DNA from: Octadecabacter sp.
GTDB lineage: Bacteria > Pseudomonadota > Alphaproteobacteria > Rhodobacterales > Rhodobacteraceae
Assembly (NCBI GenBank): GCA_018608045.1
Contig: JABBAI010000086.1
Coordinates: 1 to 64,000 of the forward strand
Length of the DNA stretch: 64,000 bases
Direction of reading: 5' to 3'
Both the position numbers and the translations under genes were made by a program. The notes beneath the pieces are model-generated. The model was not told where the DNA came from, ran no database searches, and saw nothing but the letters and a program-made list of their open reading frames with translations. Below are positions 21,645 through 32,360 of the stretch, piece after piece; position 1 is the stretch's first letter, and each line of letters starts with the position of its first letter.

Positions 21645-22282
21645 TGCAGTGCCCCGATCCGCGCGGCCAGCCGCAAGGCATGGCTTTTGTCGTGGGCCAC
21701 TGGGAGCATCACCGGATCATACACCGCGCGAATGACCCCCGCGATATCGGGGCGCAACACCGCGTTGCCGTCAATCATTGCCAGTGGGGACGCATCGCGG
21801 AACGCCACGTCCGACCACAGCACGATGGACTGAACGGCTTGTGACAGCGCCAAGGTTTCTGCGGGGACGGCGGCCAAATTCTCATCCATACGCAGGAAAA
21901 TAAAACAGGCCTGAATGGCCCCCGCATCGTCAAACCGGAAAATCCGGTATTGGTTGGCATGGGCCTTGATCAACCGACCGACCAAATCGCCCAGCTCGGG
22001 CACAAGGCGGTCCAGATCAGGCACGCCCACCAGTTCATCCCAGTCTTTGCAAAACAGCATCATGACGTTGACGCCCAGTTCGGCGTCCAGTTCATCCATT
22101 TGGTGCCCGGCGAGCATGCAGACAGCCTCAAATGCGCCCTTAAGAACGCCAATCGCGTCGTCCTCAACGCCGAAAACCACTGGCACAATCGGACGCCCCC
22201 ACCGCGCGCACAAATAGCTGCCGTCCGCGCGGGTGAACAAAGGTTCAATTTCTGAAAAATCCATCATGGCCCCTTGATACAA
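21641..22282 (-). CDS. Conserved hypothetical protein
   Basis: Intact 213-aa ORF overlapping the ybgC start by 4 bp (probable operon); no family recognised. Confidence 0.7.
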   Translation of the reverse strand: MYQGAMMDFSEIEPLFTRADGSYLCARWGRPIVPVVFGVEDDAIGVLKGAFEAVCMLAGHQMDELDAELGVNVMMLFCKDWDELVGVPDLDRLVPELGDLVGRLIKAHANQYRIFRFDDAGAIQACFIFLRMDENLAAVPAETLALSQAVQSIVLWSDVAFRDASPLAMIDGNAVLRPDIAGVIRAVYDPVMLPVAHDKSHALRLAARIGALQ

Positions 22283-22345
22283 AATTCAAAGGCGGGGGGA
22301 ACCCTTCGGTTTCATCTTGTGGGAAATACCTGACCCGCAGAGCCA

Positions 22346-23362
22346 CTATTCGCCAAACATGTCGCCCTGCCCTTTGGGCGCCGCCATCCCCAAATGGGTC
22401 CATGCCTTTTGGGCTAGCATTCGCCCGCGTGGGGTGCGCTGGATCAGACCTTGTTGCAGCAAATAGGGTTCTATCACTTCTTCCAGCGCGTCACGGGACT
22501 CAGACAATGCCGCCGACAGGGTTTCAATTCCCACGGGGCCACCCTGATAATTCTCGGCAATCAACCGCAAATACCGGCGATCCGCTGAATCGAGGCCCAG
22601 ATGATCCACCCCCAACCGCGTCAATGCGCTGTCCGCAATCTCGCGATTGACTGTGCCATCGCCCTCAACCACAGCGAAATCCACAACACGGCGCAATAAG
22701 CGGCCCGCAATGCGCGGTGTGCCGCGTGCGCGTTTGGCAATTTCTTGCGCGCCATCCTCAGTGGCAGGCGCGCCCATCAGACGTGCACCGCGCGTGACGA
22801 TCTGGTGCAACTCGGCTGTGGTGTAAAACTCCAACCGCGTCGGAATGCCAAAGCGGTCGCGCAGGGGCGTCGTCAGCAAACCCATCCGCGTGGTGGCCCC
22901 GATCAGTGTAAAGGGCTGCAATTCGATCCGCACTGTGCGCGCGGCAGGGCCTTCGCCGATCACAAGGTCCAACTCAAAATCCTCAAGCGCGGGATATAGG
23001 ACCTCTTCAACCGCTGGATTGAGCCGGTGAATTTCGTCGATAAACAACACATCGCGCGCTTCCAGATTGGTCAGGATCGCCGCGAGGTCACCCGCCTTGG
23101 CCAAAACAGGGCCAGACGTCATGCGAAATCCGACACCAAGTTCACGCGCCATGATCTGCGCCAGCGTTGTTTTGCCCAAACCGGGGGGGCCGTGGAACAA
23201 CGTGTGATCCATTGCCTCACCGCGCCGCTTTGCGCTTTCGATAAAGACTTTCAGATTTGATCGCGCTTCGGCTTGGCCGATAAATTCGTCCAACACCTGC
23301 GGGCGCAAGGCACGATCATTGTCACCGTACTGATGTTGCGGCTGCATGAATGTATCAGACAC
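22346..23362 (-). CDS. ruvB: Holliday junction DNA helicase RuvB
   Basis: [51 protein letters not shown]-like motif. Confidence 0.98.
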   Translation of the reverse strand: MSDTFMQPQHQYGDNDRALRPQVLDEFIGQAEARSNLKVFIESAKRRGEAMDHTLFHGPPGLGKTTLAQIMARELGVGFRMTSGPVLAKAGDLAAILTNLEARDVLFIDEIHRLNPAVEEVLYPALEDFELDLVIGEGPAARTVRIELQPFTLIGATTRMGLLTTPLRDRFGIPTRLEFYTTAELHQIVTRGARLMGAPATEDGAQEIAKRARGTPRIAGRLLRRVVDFAVVEGDGTVNREIADSALTRLGVDHLGLDSADRRYLRLIAENYQGGPVGIETLSAALSESRDALEEVIEPYLLQQGLIQRTPRGRMLAQKAWTHLGMAAPKGQGDMFGE

Positions 23363-23365
23363 GAC

Positions 23366-24040
23366 CTACCCCTTTGGCGCCAGCAGCTTAAGCGCCGCAC
23401 GGATCAGCGTCGTCACGTCGCCGCCTTCATTTTCACCCGCCGCTTGCGCAACGGCACTGACCGCATCTGACGGGCTGTAGCCCAAATTACTAAGGGCCGA
23501 CAACGCTTCGGACTGCGCGGCCCCGTTTTCAGGGACAAACGGTTCTAACACGGCATCTGGGTCCGCGTCAGCGGCCGCAGGTGCCGCCCCGCCCGCCGCA
23601 GGCGCGGTGTTTGTTGCCGTTCCCGCCATAGCCATCACCGAATGCGCCTTGTCTTTCAAATCCAGGATAACCTTTTTGGCCGTTTTCGGGCCGACCCCTT
23701 TGGCCGTGGCCACCGCCGCCCAATCGCCCAGCGCAATAGATCGGCTGACCCCATCCGCACCCAGCGTTCCCAAAATCGCCATAGACGCCTTTGCGCCAAT
23801 GCCCTGCACGGTCATCAACAAGCGGTGCCATTCCTTTTCCACCAATGTGGTAAACCCGAACAATTGCAACAGATCTTCCCGCACCAACAGGTCCGTATAC
23901 AGCGCAACCGCTTCCCCATTGCCCGGCAGCGTCGCCATGACACGGTCACTGACGTACACAATATACCCGACCCCTTTAACATCGATCAGGACGTGATCGG
24001 CGGCGCGGTATTCCAGCCGCCCTGCGATACGACCAATCAT
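23366..24040 (-). CDS. ruvA: Holliday junction DNA helicase RuvA
   Basis: [30 protein letters not shown]...[16 protein letters not shown]. Confidence 0.97.
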   Translation of the reverse strand: MIGRIAGRLEYRAADHVLIDVKGVGYIVYVSDRVMATLPGNGEAVALYTDLLVREDLLQLFGFTTLVEKEWHRLLMTVQGIGAKASMAILGTLGADGVSRSIALGDWAAVATAKGVGPKTAKKVILDLKDKAHSVMAMAGTATNTAPAAGGAAPAAADADPDAVLEPFVPENGAAQSEALSALSNLGYSPSDAVSAVAQAAGENEGGDVTTLIRAALKLLAPKG

Positions 24041-24534
24041 GCCGATATCCCCACTGAAACTCTCTGGGCCGTCTGCGCGTGATGGGCATGACAGATCGCG
24101 ATCGCCAAGGCATCCGCGGCATCCGGCCCCGCAAGGTCAACACCGGGCAATTGCAGTTTCACCATATGCGCGATCTGCGCTTTGTCTGCATGACCCACGC
24201 CGACAACCGCCTTCTTCACGGCATTGGGCGCATATTCACCGACGGTCAGCCCCGCCTGTGCTGGCACCAGCATCGCGATCCCGCGCGCCTGACCCAACTT
24301 GAGCGTCGCCGCACCATTAGAGTTTACAAAAGTCTGTTCCACGGCGGCCGTATCAGGCTGATAGGTGGCCAAAATTTCACTGAGCTGTACATGAAGCGCC
24401 AAAAGCCGCGTCGCGAGGTCGCCAGATCCGGATTTGCAAATGCCGTTGGCCACATGGCTCAGCCGCGATCCGTTGACCGAAATCACACCCCAGCCCATGT
24501 TCACCAACCCGGGATCGATACCCAAAACCCTCAT
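24037..24534 (-). CDS. ruvC: Crossover junction endodeoxyribonuclease RuvC
   Basis: [40 protein letters not shown]; start set at MRVLG rather than the longer ORF start. Confidence 0.96.
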   Translation of the reverse strand: MRVLGIDPGLVNMGWGVISVNGSRLSHVANGICKSGSGDLATRLLALHVQLSEILATYQPDTAAVEQTFVNSNGAATLKLGQARGIAMLVPAQAGLTVGEYAPNAVKKAVVGVGHADKAQIAHMVKLQLPGVDLAGPDAADALAIAICHAHHAQTAQRVSVGISA

Positions 24535-24718
24535 GACCGCCCTCTTTTTATTATTCGTTAATTTACCGTTAGCACAAAAGGCGAACACCCGCCTAGCCCC
24601 TTCCCCTGCGGAAGGTCACAAAAACGTCACAAGCTAGGTCTGAAAGCGTCACCCCAGATACATGAGCGACCTTTTCTTAGGCGAAATAAAAATAATAATT
24701 ACAATCTGTTAACCCTGT

Positions 24719-24735
24719 ATGCTGCCATGCAGCAT
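24719..24735. promoter_or_regulatory. 17-bp perfect dyad upstream of DUF1127 gene
   Basis: ATGCTGC-CAT-GCAGCAT, next to an AT-rich tract (AAATAAAAATAATAATTACAATCTGTTAA). Confidence 0.4.
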
Positions 24736-24851
24736 TCGCATATCACACATGCGCAAATGGCACTGGTGGGATCTAATTTCCTGACCTAAGCGCCACTTAG
24801 AACGACGATACACCAACCGGCATTCGCCCATAACCTTTCAGGAGACCTCCA

Positions 24852-25049
24852 ATGGCCGCCATCGCTTTCCGCACCACAACCGTCAAATCCGGTTTTTCAT
24901 TGTCTTCCCTGATCGGCGCAATCGCTGATTGGAATGATGCACGCATGACACGCAATTCGCTGAACAAATTGTCCGCCCGTGAGCTGGACGATATCGGCCT
25001 GATGCGCGGCGACATCGAAGGCATCGCACGCGGCAATCTGATCCGCTAA
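24852..25049 (+). CDS. DUF1127 domain-containing small protein
   Basis: 65 aa; C-terminal LNKLSARELDDIGLMRGDIEGIARG is DUF1127-like; SD GGAGACCTCCA before ATG. Confidence 0.9.
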   Translation: MAAIAFRTTTVKSGFSLSSLIGAIADWNDARMTRNSLNKLSARELDDIGLMRGDIEGIARGNLIR

Positions 25050-25082
25050 CCGTGCAGGGCAGCGCAAGCTGCTACAAACACA

Positions 25083-25119
25083 AAAAAGGGCCGCGTCTGA
25101 TGTCAGACGCGGCCTTTTT
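25083..25119. terminator. Rho-independent terminator (possibly bidirectional)
   Basis: AAAAAGGGCCGCGTCTGATGTCAGACGCGGCCTTTTT between DUF1127 gene and a convergent gene. Confidence 0.85.
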
Positions 25120-25154
25120 CAATTCTGAGGAATGGTTCTCTCGGCGCCAGAGGC

Positions 25155-25505
25155 TTAGCGCTGAAAGAAATACTGCTTAAGGTAGCCGCCAACGGCGACT
25201 GTCACTGGTTCTTCTTGCATCAACACAGCGCCCGCTTGTTCTACAACAGTGCCAGCCCGCAACTCTTCAACCTTCAACGCGTAATTTCCGGCCCCCATCT
25301 GGGCAAACAACAACGCTTTGAACGCAAGCAACAACAGCGCAATGACAAACAAACCTTTGACCGGGAACCGCGGGCGGATCAGACGTGCCCTTGAGCGGAT
25401 CAAACAGTCACGCCCAACGCGGTGGGCAACACCGTTGTTGCGCATCCGGTCGTGGTTGCGAACAATTTTATTCAGTCTCTTATCGAGAGAAGCATCAATG
25501 GTCAT
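25155..25505 (-). CDS. Small single-TM hypothetical protein
   Basis: MTIDASLDKRLNKIVRNHDRM... with TM GLFVIALLLLAFKALLFA; start at 25505 preferred over the longer ORF. Confidence 0.7.
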   Translation of the reverse strand: MTIDASLDKRLNKIVRNHDRMRNNGVAHRVGRDCLIRSRARLIRPRFPVKGLFVIALLLLAFKALLFAQMGAGNYALKVEELRAGTVVEQAGAVLMQEEPVTVAVGGYLKQYFFQR

Positions 25506-25621
25506 AGCGGCAGCCTTACAAACTCGGCCCCCACCGAACGACACCAAATTCGCCTCGAAATGGGGCGAAAATGTGGCAAACGGTTCAAATGCGCCGAAAA
25601 ACGCCAATAAATTCGGTTTAA

Positions 25622-26494
25622 CTATGTTTCCTGACGTAGGGTTAACGTCGACCAGTCACCAATCACATCATGACGCGTCAGATTGTATCCGTTTTGGGAA
25701 TAAACGGCGATAATTTCGTCCGCTTGTTCGTTCAAAAGGCCCGATAGAATGACGAATCCGCCGAGTTTGTTATGTTTCGCCATATCCGGCGCCAACATGA
25801 TCAGCGGGCCCTTAAGGATGTTTGCGAAGATCAGATCGAAGGGTGCTGCGTTTGTTAACCGGTCTTCATCAAATCCAGCCGCCGCAACACACATCACAGC
25901 CCCCGCCATATCGTTGGCCGCCATATTGACCTCGGCCACGTCCACAGCGACCTGATCAATATCGGACGCGATCACATGCGCGCTGCCTGTTTTGGCCGCA
26001 GCCATCGCCAGAACGGCGGTGCCACACCCAATGTCGGCCACGTCATCAAACGTCATACCGTCGCTCAGCAGTCGGTCATATGCCTTGAGACACCCCAGCG
26101 TCGTGCCGTGATGTCCGGTTCCAAACGCCATCGCAGCATCAATCAACAGGCCCACACGATCGGCGGGCAGCTCTGTGGCATCGTGGCTGCCGTAAACAAA
26201 GAACCGCCCTGCCTCAACGGGGGGGAGTTCGCGTTTCACATGGGCCACCCAATCGGTTTCGGGCACTTCAGATACAACGAAGGGCTTGGCCCCGAATGTC
26301 GCAGCCAACAGCGCCAAGGCCACTTCGTCGGGGGCGCCCTCAAAGTATCCACCGACTTCCCACAATCCGCTGTCGTCTTCGACCTCGAACACGCCAACAC
26401 CTGTCGGGGCGGGTTCCATATTTTCCATTGCCGCACTTACGGCATCAGCGGCAGGTTTGCCCATCATGGTGGTTAAGGCGGTAAAGGTGGTCAT
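25622..26494 (-). CDS. prmA: Ribosomal protein L11 methyltransferase
   Basis: AFGTGHHGTTLGCLKAYD, VADIGCGTAVLAMAAAKTG, FDLIFANIL. Confidence 0.94.
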   Translation of the reverse strand: MTTFTALTTMMGKPAADAVSAAMENMEPAPTGVGVFEVEDDSGLWEVGGYFEGAPDEVALALLAATFGAKPFVVSEVPETDWVAHVKRELPPVEAGRFFVYGSHDATELPADRVGLLIDAAMAFGTGHHGTTLGCLKAYDRLLSDGMTFDDVADIGCGTAVLAMAAAKTGSAHVIASDIDQVAVDVAEVNMAANDMAGAVMCVAAAGFDEDRLTNAAPFDLIFANILKGPLIMLAPDMAKHNKLGGFVILSGLLNEQADEIIAVYSQNGYNLTRHDVIGDWSTLTLRQET

Positions 26495-26498
26495 CTGC

Positions 26499-27737
26499 TT
26501 ACTCCGCAGGTTTGGCGCCAAGGGTGCGCGCGGATATGGTTTCGTTGCCGCGCACGGGATGGCGCGGGATCAACAGGCTTAACAACAGGGATACGATGGC
26601 CATGCCAGCCGCCGCCAGAAACACCAATCCAGGCGATGTCAGCCACAGATAGCCCAGCAATGCCGGTAAAAAGACCGCCGCAATATGGTTGATCGTGAAC
26701 GCGACCGCCGCCGTCGGTGCAATGTCTTGCGGGTCGGCAATCTTTTGGAAATACGTTTTTAGCGCCAGCGCGAGGCTAAAGAAGATGTGGTTGAACACAT
26801 ACAGCGCCGACGCCAGCACAACGCCCCACCCAAAGTAATACAGCCCGCCATAAAGGAAAAAGATCACCGCCAGCCCGACATATTCAAACACCAACGCATT
26901 GCGTTCGCCAAACACTTCAACCGCCTTGCCGACCAGTGGTGCGGACAAGATGTTTGCCAGCAATGTGATGAGGAACAGTGACGTGACTTCGTGCACGGCA
27001 AAGCCGAATTTTTCGACCATCATGAAGCCCGCAAACACGATGAAAATCTGACGCCGCGCACCGGACATGAATTGCAGCGCATAATACAGCCAATAGCGGC
27101 GGCGCAGGATGAGTTTTTGATGTTGCGGGTGCGCGCCTTCAAACTGCGGATAGGCGATCAGGCAAAACACCCCGATCACCGCCGTTAATCCACCCGACAG
27201 CCAATACACGATTAAATAGGACAGGCCCAGCGCCTCCCATGTCAGCACGATCAGCACATACGCGAGGAATGTTGCCGCTGATCCCGCCGATATAATCCAT
27301 CCCAATGTTTGGGGCGCGCGGGCCTTGTCGATCCATTGTAACTGCAAAGACTGGTTTACCGTTTCATAGTAGTGAAACCCGATCGAACTCAGCATCGTGA
27401 TTGTCAAAATTCCGCCCATACTGGGGAATTGCGCGGTGATCGCGGTGGCAATGCCCAGCATCACCAGTGCCACAAGCCCAAGAACCTGTTCGCGAAACAT
27501 CATCAAAAGGACAATTACGCCAACGGCCAAGAATCCCGGAATTTCGCGCACCGTATGAAGCCAGCCAATGTCTGAACCGTCAAAATCCGCAACCTCAATC
27601 ACAAAGTTATTGAGCAGTGCCGACCATGTGGAAAACGCAATCGGCATGGCCGCCGCCATCAAAAACAGCAACGTCACAGGACGGCGCCAAAACGGCAGCG
27701 TATGGGCATCTGATAGGCGAACGATTTGCATGAACAA
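26499..27737 (-). CDS. MFS transporter
   Basis: About 12 hydrophobic segments across 412 aa. Confidence 0.85.
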   Translation of the reverse strand: MFMQIVRLSDAHTLPFWRRPVTLLFLMAAAMPIAFSTWSALLNNFVIEVADFDGSDIGWLHTVREIPGFLAVGVIVLLMMFREQVLGLVALVMLGIATAITAQFPSMGGILTITMLSSIGFHYYETVNQSLQLQWIDKARAPQTLGWIISAGSAATFLAYVLIVLTWEALGLSYLIVYWLSGGLTAVIGVFCLIAYPQFEGAHPQHQKLILRRRYWLYYALQFMSGARRQIFIVFAGFMMVEKFGFAVHEVTSLFLITLLANILSAPLVGKAVEVFGERNALVFEYVGLAVIFFLYGGLYYFGWGVVLASALYVFNHIFFSLALALKTYFQKIADPQDIAPTAAVAFTINHIAAVFLPALLGYLWLTSPGLVFLAAAGMAIVSLLLSLLIPRHPVRGNETISARTLGAKPAE

Positions 27738-27852
27738 TCCCTACGCCTGCCACCCAGATTTGTCGAACCCGCAATTGCGGGGCAAAGCCGCATCTGGTGG
27801 GCCGGACGGGACCAAGCAAGGGGATGTCAACGGCGTGGGGGCGGCCCCCCTT

Positions 27853-30045
27853 TCAATAAAAACTTTGCGGATCAATATCGATTGCCATGCGCAGATCACC
27901 GCGCAGTTTGAACTGGGCGGCCCACGCGGCAAGGGCTTGTTGCAACGGCGCTGATTTCTCTGCCTTCACCAAAAGACGCACGCGGTGGCGCCCGCGTATC
28001 CGCGCAATAGGGGCTGGTGCAGGGCCATAGACCTGCGCCCCAATTTTACGCAGTGGCCCATCATTGCGCGCCATCTGTGTTCCCAAATCAAACACCTCCT
28101 GCACGTTAGGTGAACTCAGCACGATGCCCGCCATGCGACCATAGGGCGGCACACCTGCGGCGCGGCGCTCCCCTGCTTCGGCGGCCCAGAATGCTTCTTC
28201 GTCACCACCAAGGATCGCGCCGATCACCGGATGTTCGGGTTGGAAGGTCTGCAAAACGGCCTCGCCCGGGATGTCCGCGCGCCCTGCCCGCCCCGCGACT
28301 TGGCGCATCAATTGAAATGTGCGTTCGGCGGCGCGCAGGTCACTGCCTTGCAACCCAAGGTCCGCATCAATCACACCGACCAATGTCAGTTTCGGAAAAT
28401 TGTGCCCCTTCGCAACAAGCTGCGTGCCAACGATCACATCCGCTTCACCGCGCGCGATGGATTCAATGTGTTCCTTTAGTGCGCGCGCTGATCCGTATAA
28501 ATCAGAACTCAGCGTGGCGACGCGGGCATCGGGAAACAGCGCTTGGGCTTCGTCCGCCATCCTTTCCACACCGGGGCCAACGGGGGCGAGCTTATCGACC
28601 GCTTCGCAGCTGGGGCACACAGACGGCATCGGTTTGGTTTCGCCGCATTGGTGGCACATCAGGCGTTTTAGGAAGCGGTGTTCCACCATCGTGGCATCGC
28701 AATCATCACAGCCGATCTGATGCCCACAGGCCCGACAAATCGTCACCGGTGCGTATCCGCGACGGTTGAGGAACAGCAGCGATTGTTCCCCCTTTTTCAA
28801 GCGGCTTTCCACCATCTTTTGCAAGGTGGGGGAAATCCAGCGGCTTCCGGGTAGGTCCTCAATCCGCATGTCGATCGCGGACATCTTGGGCATGACGGCC
28901 ACGCCGTAGCGCGATGCCAACGTCACCCGCGCGTATTTTCCAGCTTCAACATTCGCCCAGCTTTCAAGGGAAGGCGTGGCGGACGCCAAGACAACCTGTG
29001 CAGCATTCAGGGAGGCGCGCAGCACGGTCATGTCGCGGGCATTATACAGCACGCCGTCTTCTTGTTTATAGGATGTGTCGTGTTCTTCATCGACAACGAT
29101 CAGGCCCAAATCACGGTAGGGCAAGAACAGCGCAGACCGCGCGCCTACGATCAATTGCGCCTCTCCCTGTCCGACCATACGCCAGCAGCGGCGGCGTTCT
29201 GTCATGGTCACGCCGCTGTGCCATTCGGCGGGTTTCATGCCGAACCGCGCCTCAACCCGTGTCAAGAATTCAGCCGTCAATGCGATCTCGGGCAACAACA
29301 CCAAGGCTTGGCGTCCCTTGCGCAAACACTCTGCCACCGCCTCTAGGTAGACTTCGGTTTTGCCCGACCCTGTGACCCCCTTGAGAAGCGTGGTGCCATA
29401 TTTACCCGACGCCACAGCCTCGCGAAGAACTTTTGCGCCGACCAATTGGTCTTCGGTCAATTCCTTGCTGCCATAGTCCGGATCAAGGCGCGGATAGGGG
29501 AGGTCGCGGGGGCTGTCTTCTTCGGACACCGCCCCCAGCTTGACCAAGCCTTTGACGACAGATGATGTGACCCCCGCCGTGTCCGCGACTTCCTTCAGCG
29601 TAAACGCCAACCCGCCATATTCATGCAGCACGTCCAGAACCTTGGTGCGCGCGTCGGTCATGCGGGTCGGTTCCACGGACCCCAATCGATAGACTTTGCG
29701 CATGGATGGCGCGTCCCCAAGCCCCGGTGCGCGGGTCGCAAGGCGCAGCATCGCGGACATCGGCGTCAGCGTGTAATCCCCCGCCTTTTGCAAAAACTGC
29801 CGCATTTCGTCCGCCATGGGCGCCACATCAAGCGCGCGAATGACGGATCGCGTTTTGGCGTAATCCCAATCGCCCTTTCCCGGCCCCCACACGACACCAA
29901 GCACCTTGCGCGGCCCCAAAGGGACCTCAACAAATGCACCGAGGTGACAGCCCCCTTCGGGCGCTTTGTAATCCAGCATCCGGTCAATGGGTTGTGCGGT
30001 GAGAACCCCGACCAGATCACCCTCATGGAAGAAGTCTTGGGTCAT
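27853..30045 (-). CDS. priA: Primosomal protein N' (replication restart helicase)
   Basis: LLKGVTGSGKTEVYLEAV, VDEEHDTSYKQEDGVLYNARDM, FLNRRGYAPVTICRACGHQIGCDDCDATM zinc fingers; start set at MTQDFFHEG. Confidence 0.96.
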   Translation of the reverse strand: MTQDFFHEGDLVGVLTAQPIDRMLDYKAPEGGCHLGAFVEVPLGPRKVLGVVWGPGKGDWDYAKTRSVIRALDVAPMADEMRQFLQKAGDYTLTPMSAMLRLATRAPGLGDAPSMRKVYRLGSVEPTRMTDARTKVLDVLHEYGGLAFTLKEVADTAGVTSSVVKGLVKLGAVSEEDSPRDLPYPRLDPDYGSKELTEDQLVGAKVLREAVASGKYGTTLLKGVTGSGKTEVYLEAVAECLRKGRQALVLLPEIALTAEFLTRVEARFGMKPAEWHSGVTMTERRRCWRMVGQGEAQLIVGARSALFLPYRDLGLIVVDEEHDTSYKQEDGVLYNARDMTVLRASLNAAQVVLASATPSLESWANVEAGKYARVTLASRYGVAVMPKMSAIDMRIEDLPGSRWISPTLQKMVESRLKKGEQSLLFLNRRGYAPVTICRACGHQIGCDDCDATMVEHRFLKRLMCHQCGETKPMPSVCPSCEAVDKLAPVGPGVERMADEAQALFPDARVATLSSDLYGSARALKEHIESIARGEADVIVGTQLVAKGHNFPKLTLVGVIDADLGLQGSDLRAAERTFQLMRQVAGRAGRADIPGEAVLQTFQPEHPVIGAILGGDEEAFWAAEAGERRAAGVPPYGRMAGIVLSSPNVQEVFDLGTQMARNDGPLRKIGAQVYGPAPAPIARIRGRHRVRLLVKAEKSAPLQQALAAWAAQFKLRGDLRMAIDIDPQSFY

Positions 30046-30674
30046 TGCGCCGCTTTGCGCAAAGTAGCCGTCAACACACCCATGGCGATCAAAACGCCCC
30101 CGCCGATCCGTGTCATCCAAGCAAGAACAGACGGGCGGCGAATGGTGGCGCGAAGGCGATCCGCCAACAGCGCGTAGACCAATACGTTGATCGTGGCGAG
30201 GCTTACGAAAGTTGCGATCAGAATGGCAAATTGCGGGGCCAGCGCCGCATCGGTGCGGATAAACTGCGGAACGAAGGCGATGAAAAACACGATTCCCTTG
30301 GGGTTCAACGCAGTGACAACAGCTGCGTTGCGAAACACGGCCCCCGCGCTCAGCTGTGGGGCGTCTTCAATCTGGATCGCCTTGGCGCTGCCCGCGCTTC
30401 GGATCATGCCGATGCCCATCCACACAAGATAGGCCGCACCGACCCATTTAAGCGCCACAAACAAGGTCGATGACGCCAAAACCAACCCACCCAAGCCGAC
30501 CAGTGACGCGGTCATCGCGATGAAATCACCCAGCGCGACACCCGCGGCAGATGCCACCGCCACGCGCCGCCCTTGGGTCAGCGCATAGGTCAACACCAGA
30601 ACAACCGTGGGACCGGGGATGATCAACAACAGCAGCGTCGCGCCGACGAACGTCATCCAAAGTGATAGGTCCAT
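30042..30674 (-). CDS. LysE family translocator
   Basis: [43 protein letters not shown]. Confidence 0.92.
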   Translation of the reverse strand: MDLSLWMTFVGATLLLLIIPGPTVVLVLTYALTQGRRVAVASAAGVALGDFIAMTASLVGLGGLVLASSTLFVALKWVGAAYLVWMGIGMIRSAGSAKAIQIEDAPQLSAGAVFRNAAVVTALNPKGIVFFIAFVPQFIRTDAALAPQFAILIATFVSLATINVLVYALLADRLRATIRRPSVLAWMTRIGGGVLIAMGVLTATLRKAAQ

Positions 30675-30803
30675 GGGAATCTCCTGTGTGCGCCCGAAGC
30701 TGCATTAGACACCCAGCATCCCGCACGCACAACAGCCCCTTCCCGCCCCGTGCGCTTTGCGGTATCTGTGCGCCAAATTCATTCAACACCGGAGCCAAGC
30801 CCC

Positions 30804-31457
30804 ATGAAATTCTTCGTAGACACCGCAGACGTCGCCGCCATCAAAGAACTCCACGATCTGGGTATGGTCGACGGCGTCACAACGAACCCGTCCATCATCG
30901 CCAAATCCGGCCGTGATATCCTCGAGGTGACCAAAGAAATCTGTGACATGGTCGAAGGTCCCGTTTCTGCTGAGGTTGTCGCCACCAACGCTGATGACAT
31001 GATCGCTGAGGGCCGCAAGCTTGCCAAGATTGCGGACAATATCGCCGTGAAGGTTCCGTTAACGTGGGACGGCCTCAAGGCCTGTAAGGTTTTGTCGTCC
31101 GAGGGCAGCATGGTAAATGTGACGCTGTGCTTTAGCGCCAATCAAGCGCTGCTGGCCGCCAAAGCGGGTGCGACGTTTATTTCCCCGTTCATTGGCCGTT
31201 TGGATGACATCAACCTTGATGGTCTGGAATTGATCGAAGACATCCGCACGATTTACGACAACTACGGGTTCGACACGCAGATTTTGGCCGCCTCGATCCG
31301 CAACGCCAACCACATGTCCGAATGCGCCAAGATCGGTGCCGACGTCTGCACAGCGCCGCCAAATGTGATCAAAGCGATGGCAAACCACGTTCTAACAGAC
31401 AACGGCTTGGCCCAGTTTTTGAAAGACGCCGAAAAGGCCAACATCAAAATCGTCTAA
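30804..31457 (+). CDS. fsa: Fructose-6-phosphate aldolase / transaldolase-like protein
   Basis: [64 protein letters not shown]. Confidence 0.95.
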   Translation: MKFFVDTADVAAIKELHDLGMVDGVTTNPSIIAKSGRDILEVTKEICDMVEGPVSAEVVATNADDMIAEGRKLAKIADNIAVKVPLTWDGLKACKVLSSEGSMVNVTLCFSANQALLAAKAGATFISPFIGRLDDINLDGLELIEDIRTIYDNYGFDTQILAASIRNANHMSECAKIGADVCTAPPNVIKAMANHVLTDNGLAQFLKDAEKANIKIV

Positions 31458-31615
31458 GGCCCCTGCGGACGTCGCGTTGGTATTTGTGGCAAGATGAAAC
31501 AGGGCGGCACATTAGGGTCGCCCTGCAACACTTTGGATTCATCATAAATAATCCTATGCGAGTGGGTGATCCGTCTGTTAAACTCCGTCTTAACCCAGAA
31601 AAACACGAGACGAGC

Positions 31616-32347
31616 ATGAGCAGCGATCCCATTCTGAACGATCCCCTTGGGGAAGACATCCGTGATAAGATCATTTCCAATCCGGCCAAGCTGCTGGAAG
31701 ACAAGGATATTATGCGCGCGCTCGTCGTCGCCAATGACAAATCCCAGGGGGAGATGTCGGGTGGAAACGTTGTCGATCTGCGCGGCATTGCGATGGAACG
31801 GCTTGAGGCGCGCCTTGATCGGTTGGAAGACACACACCGCAATGTGATCGCGGCGGCCTACGAAAACCTTGCTGGCACCAATCAAATCCACCGCGCGATT
31901 TTGCGCATGATGGACGCGACCCAGTTCGAACCTTTCCTTAGCGATCTGCGCGGTGAAGTATCCGACATCTTGCGCGTTGATGCTGTCCGTTTGGTCCTTG
32001 AGTCCGCCAATCCCGATGACGATCCCAGCGTTGCGCGCTTAGGCGAAATCCTGTCCGTCGCGGAACCCGGGTTTGTGAATGACTACATTGTTCAGGGTCG
32101 ATCCACCTCTGCCCGTCAGGTTACACTGCGCCAAGTGCGCACAGATGACACTGAGATTTTTGGCGACAAGGCTGAATACATCCGATCAGAGGCGTGTTTG
32201 CGTCTGGACCTTGGCGAAGGGCGTTTGCCAGGCATGTTGGTGTTTGGTGCAGAAGATCCGCATCAATTCACACCCCAACAGGGCACCGATTTGTTGACCT
32301 TCTTTGCCGGCGTGTTCGAACGTGTGATGCGCCGATGGTTAAGCTGA
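31616..32347 (+). CDS. DUF484 family protein
   Basis: GAF-like DUF484 pattern; directly upstream of xerC. Confidence 0.88.
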   Translation: MSSDPILNDPLGEDIRDKIISNPAKLLEDKDIMRALVVANDKSQGEMSGGNVVDLRGIAMERLEARLDRLEDTHRNVIAAAYENLAGTNQIHRAILRMMDATQFEPFLSDLRGEVSDILRVDAVRLVLESANPDDDPSVARLGEILSVAEPGFVNDYIVQGRSTSARQVTLRQVRTDDTEIFGDKAEYIRSEACLRLDLGEGRLPGMLVFGAEDPHQFTPQQGTDLLTFFAGVFERVMRRWLS

Positions 32348-32360
32348 GAAGGCGAGGCTG

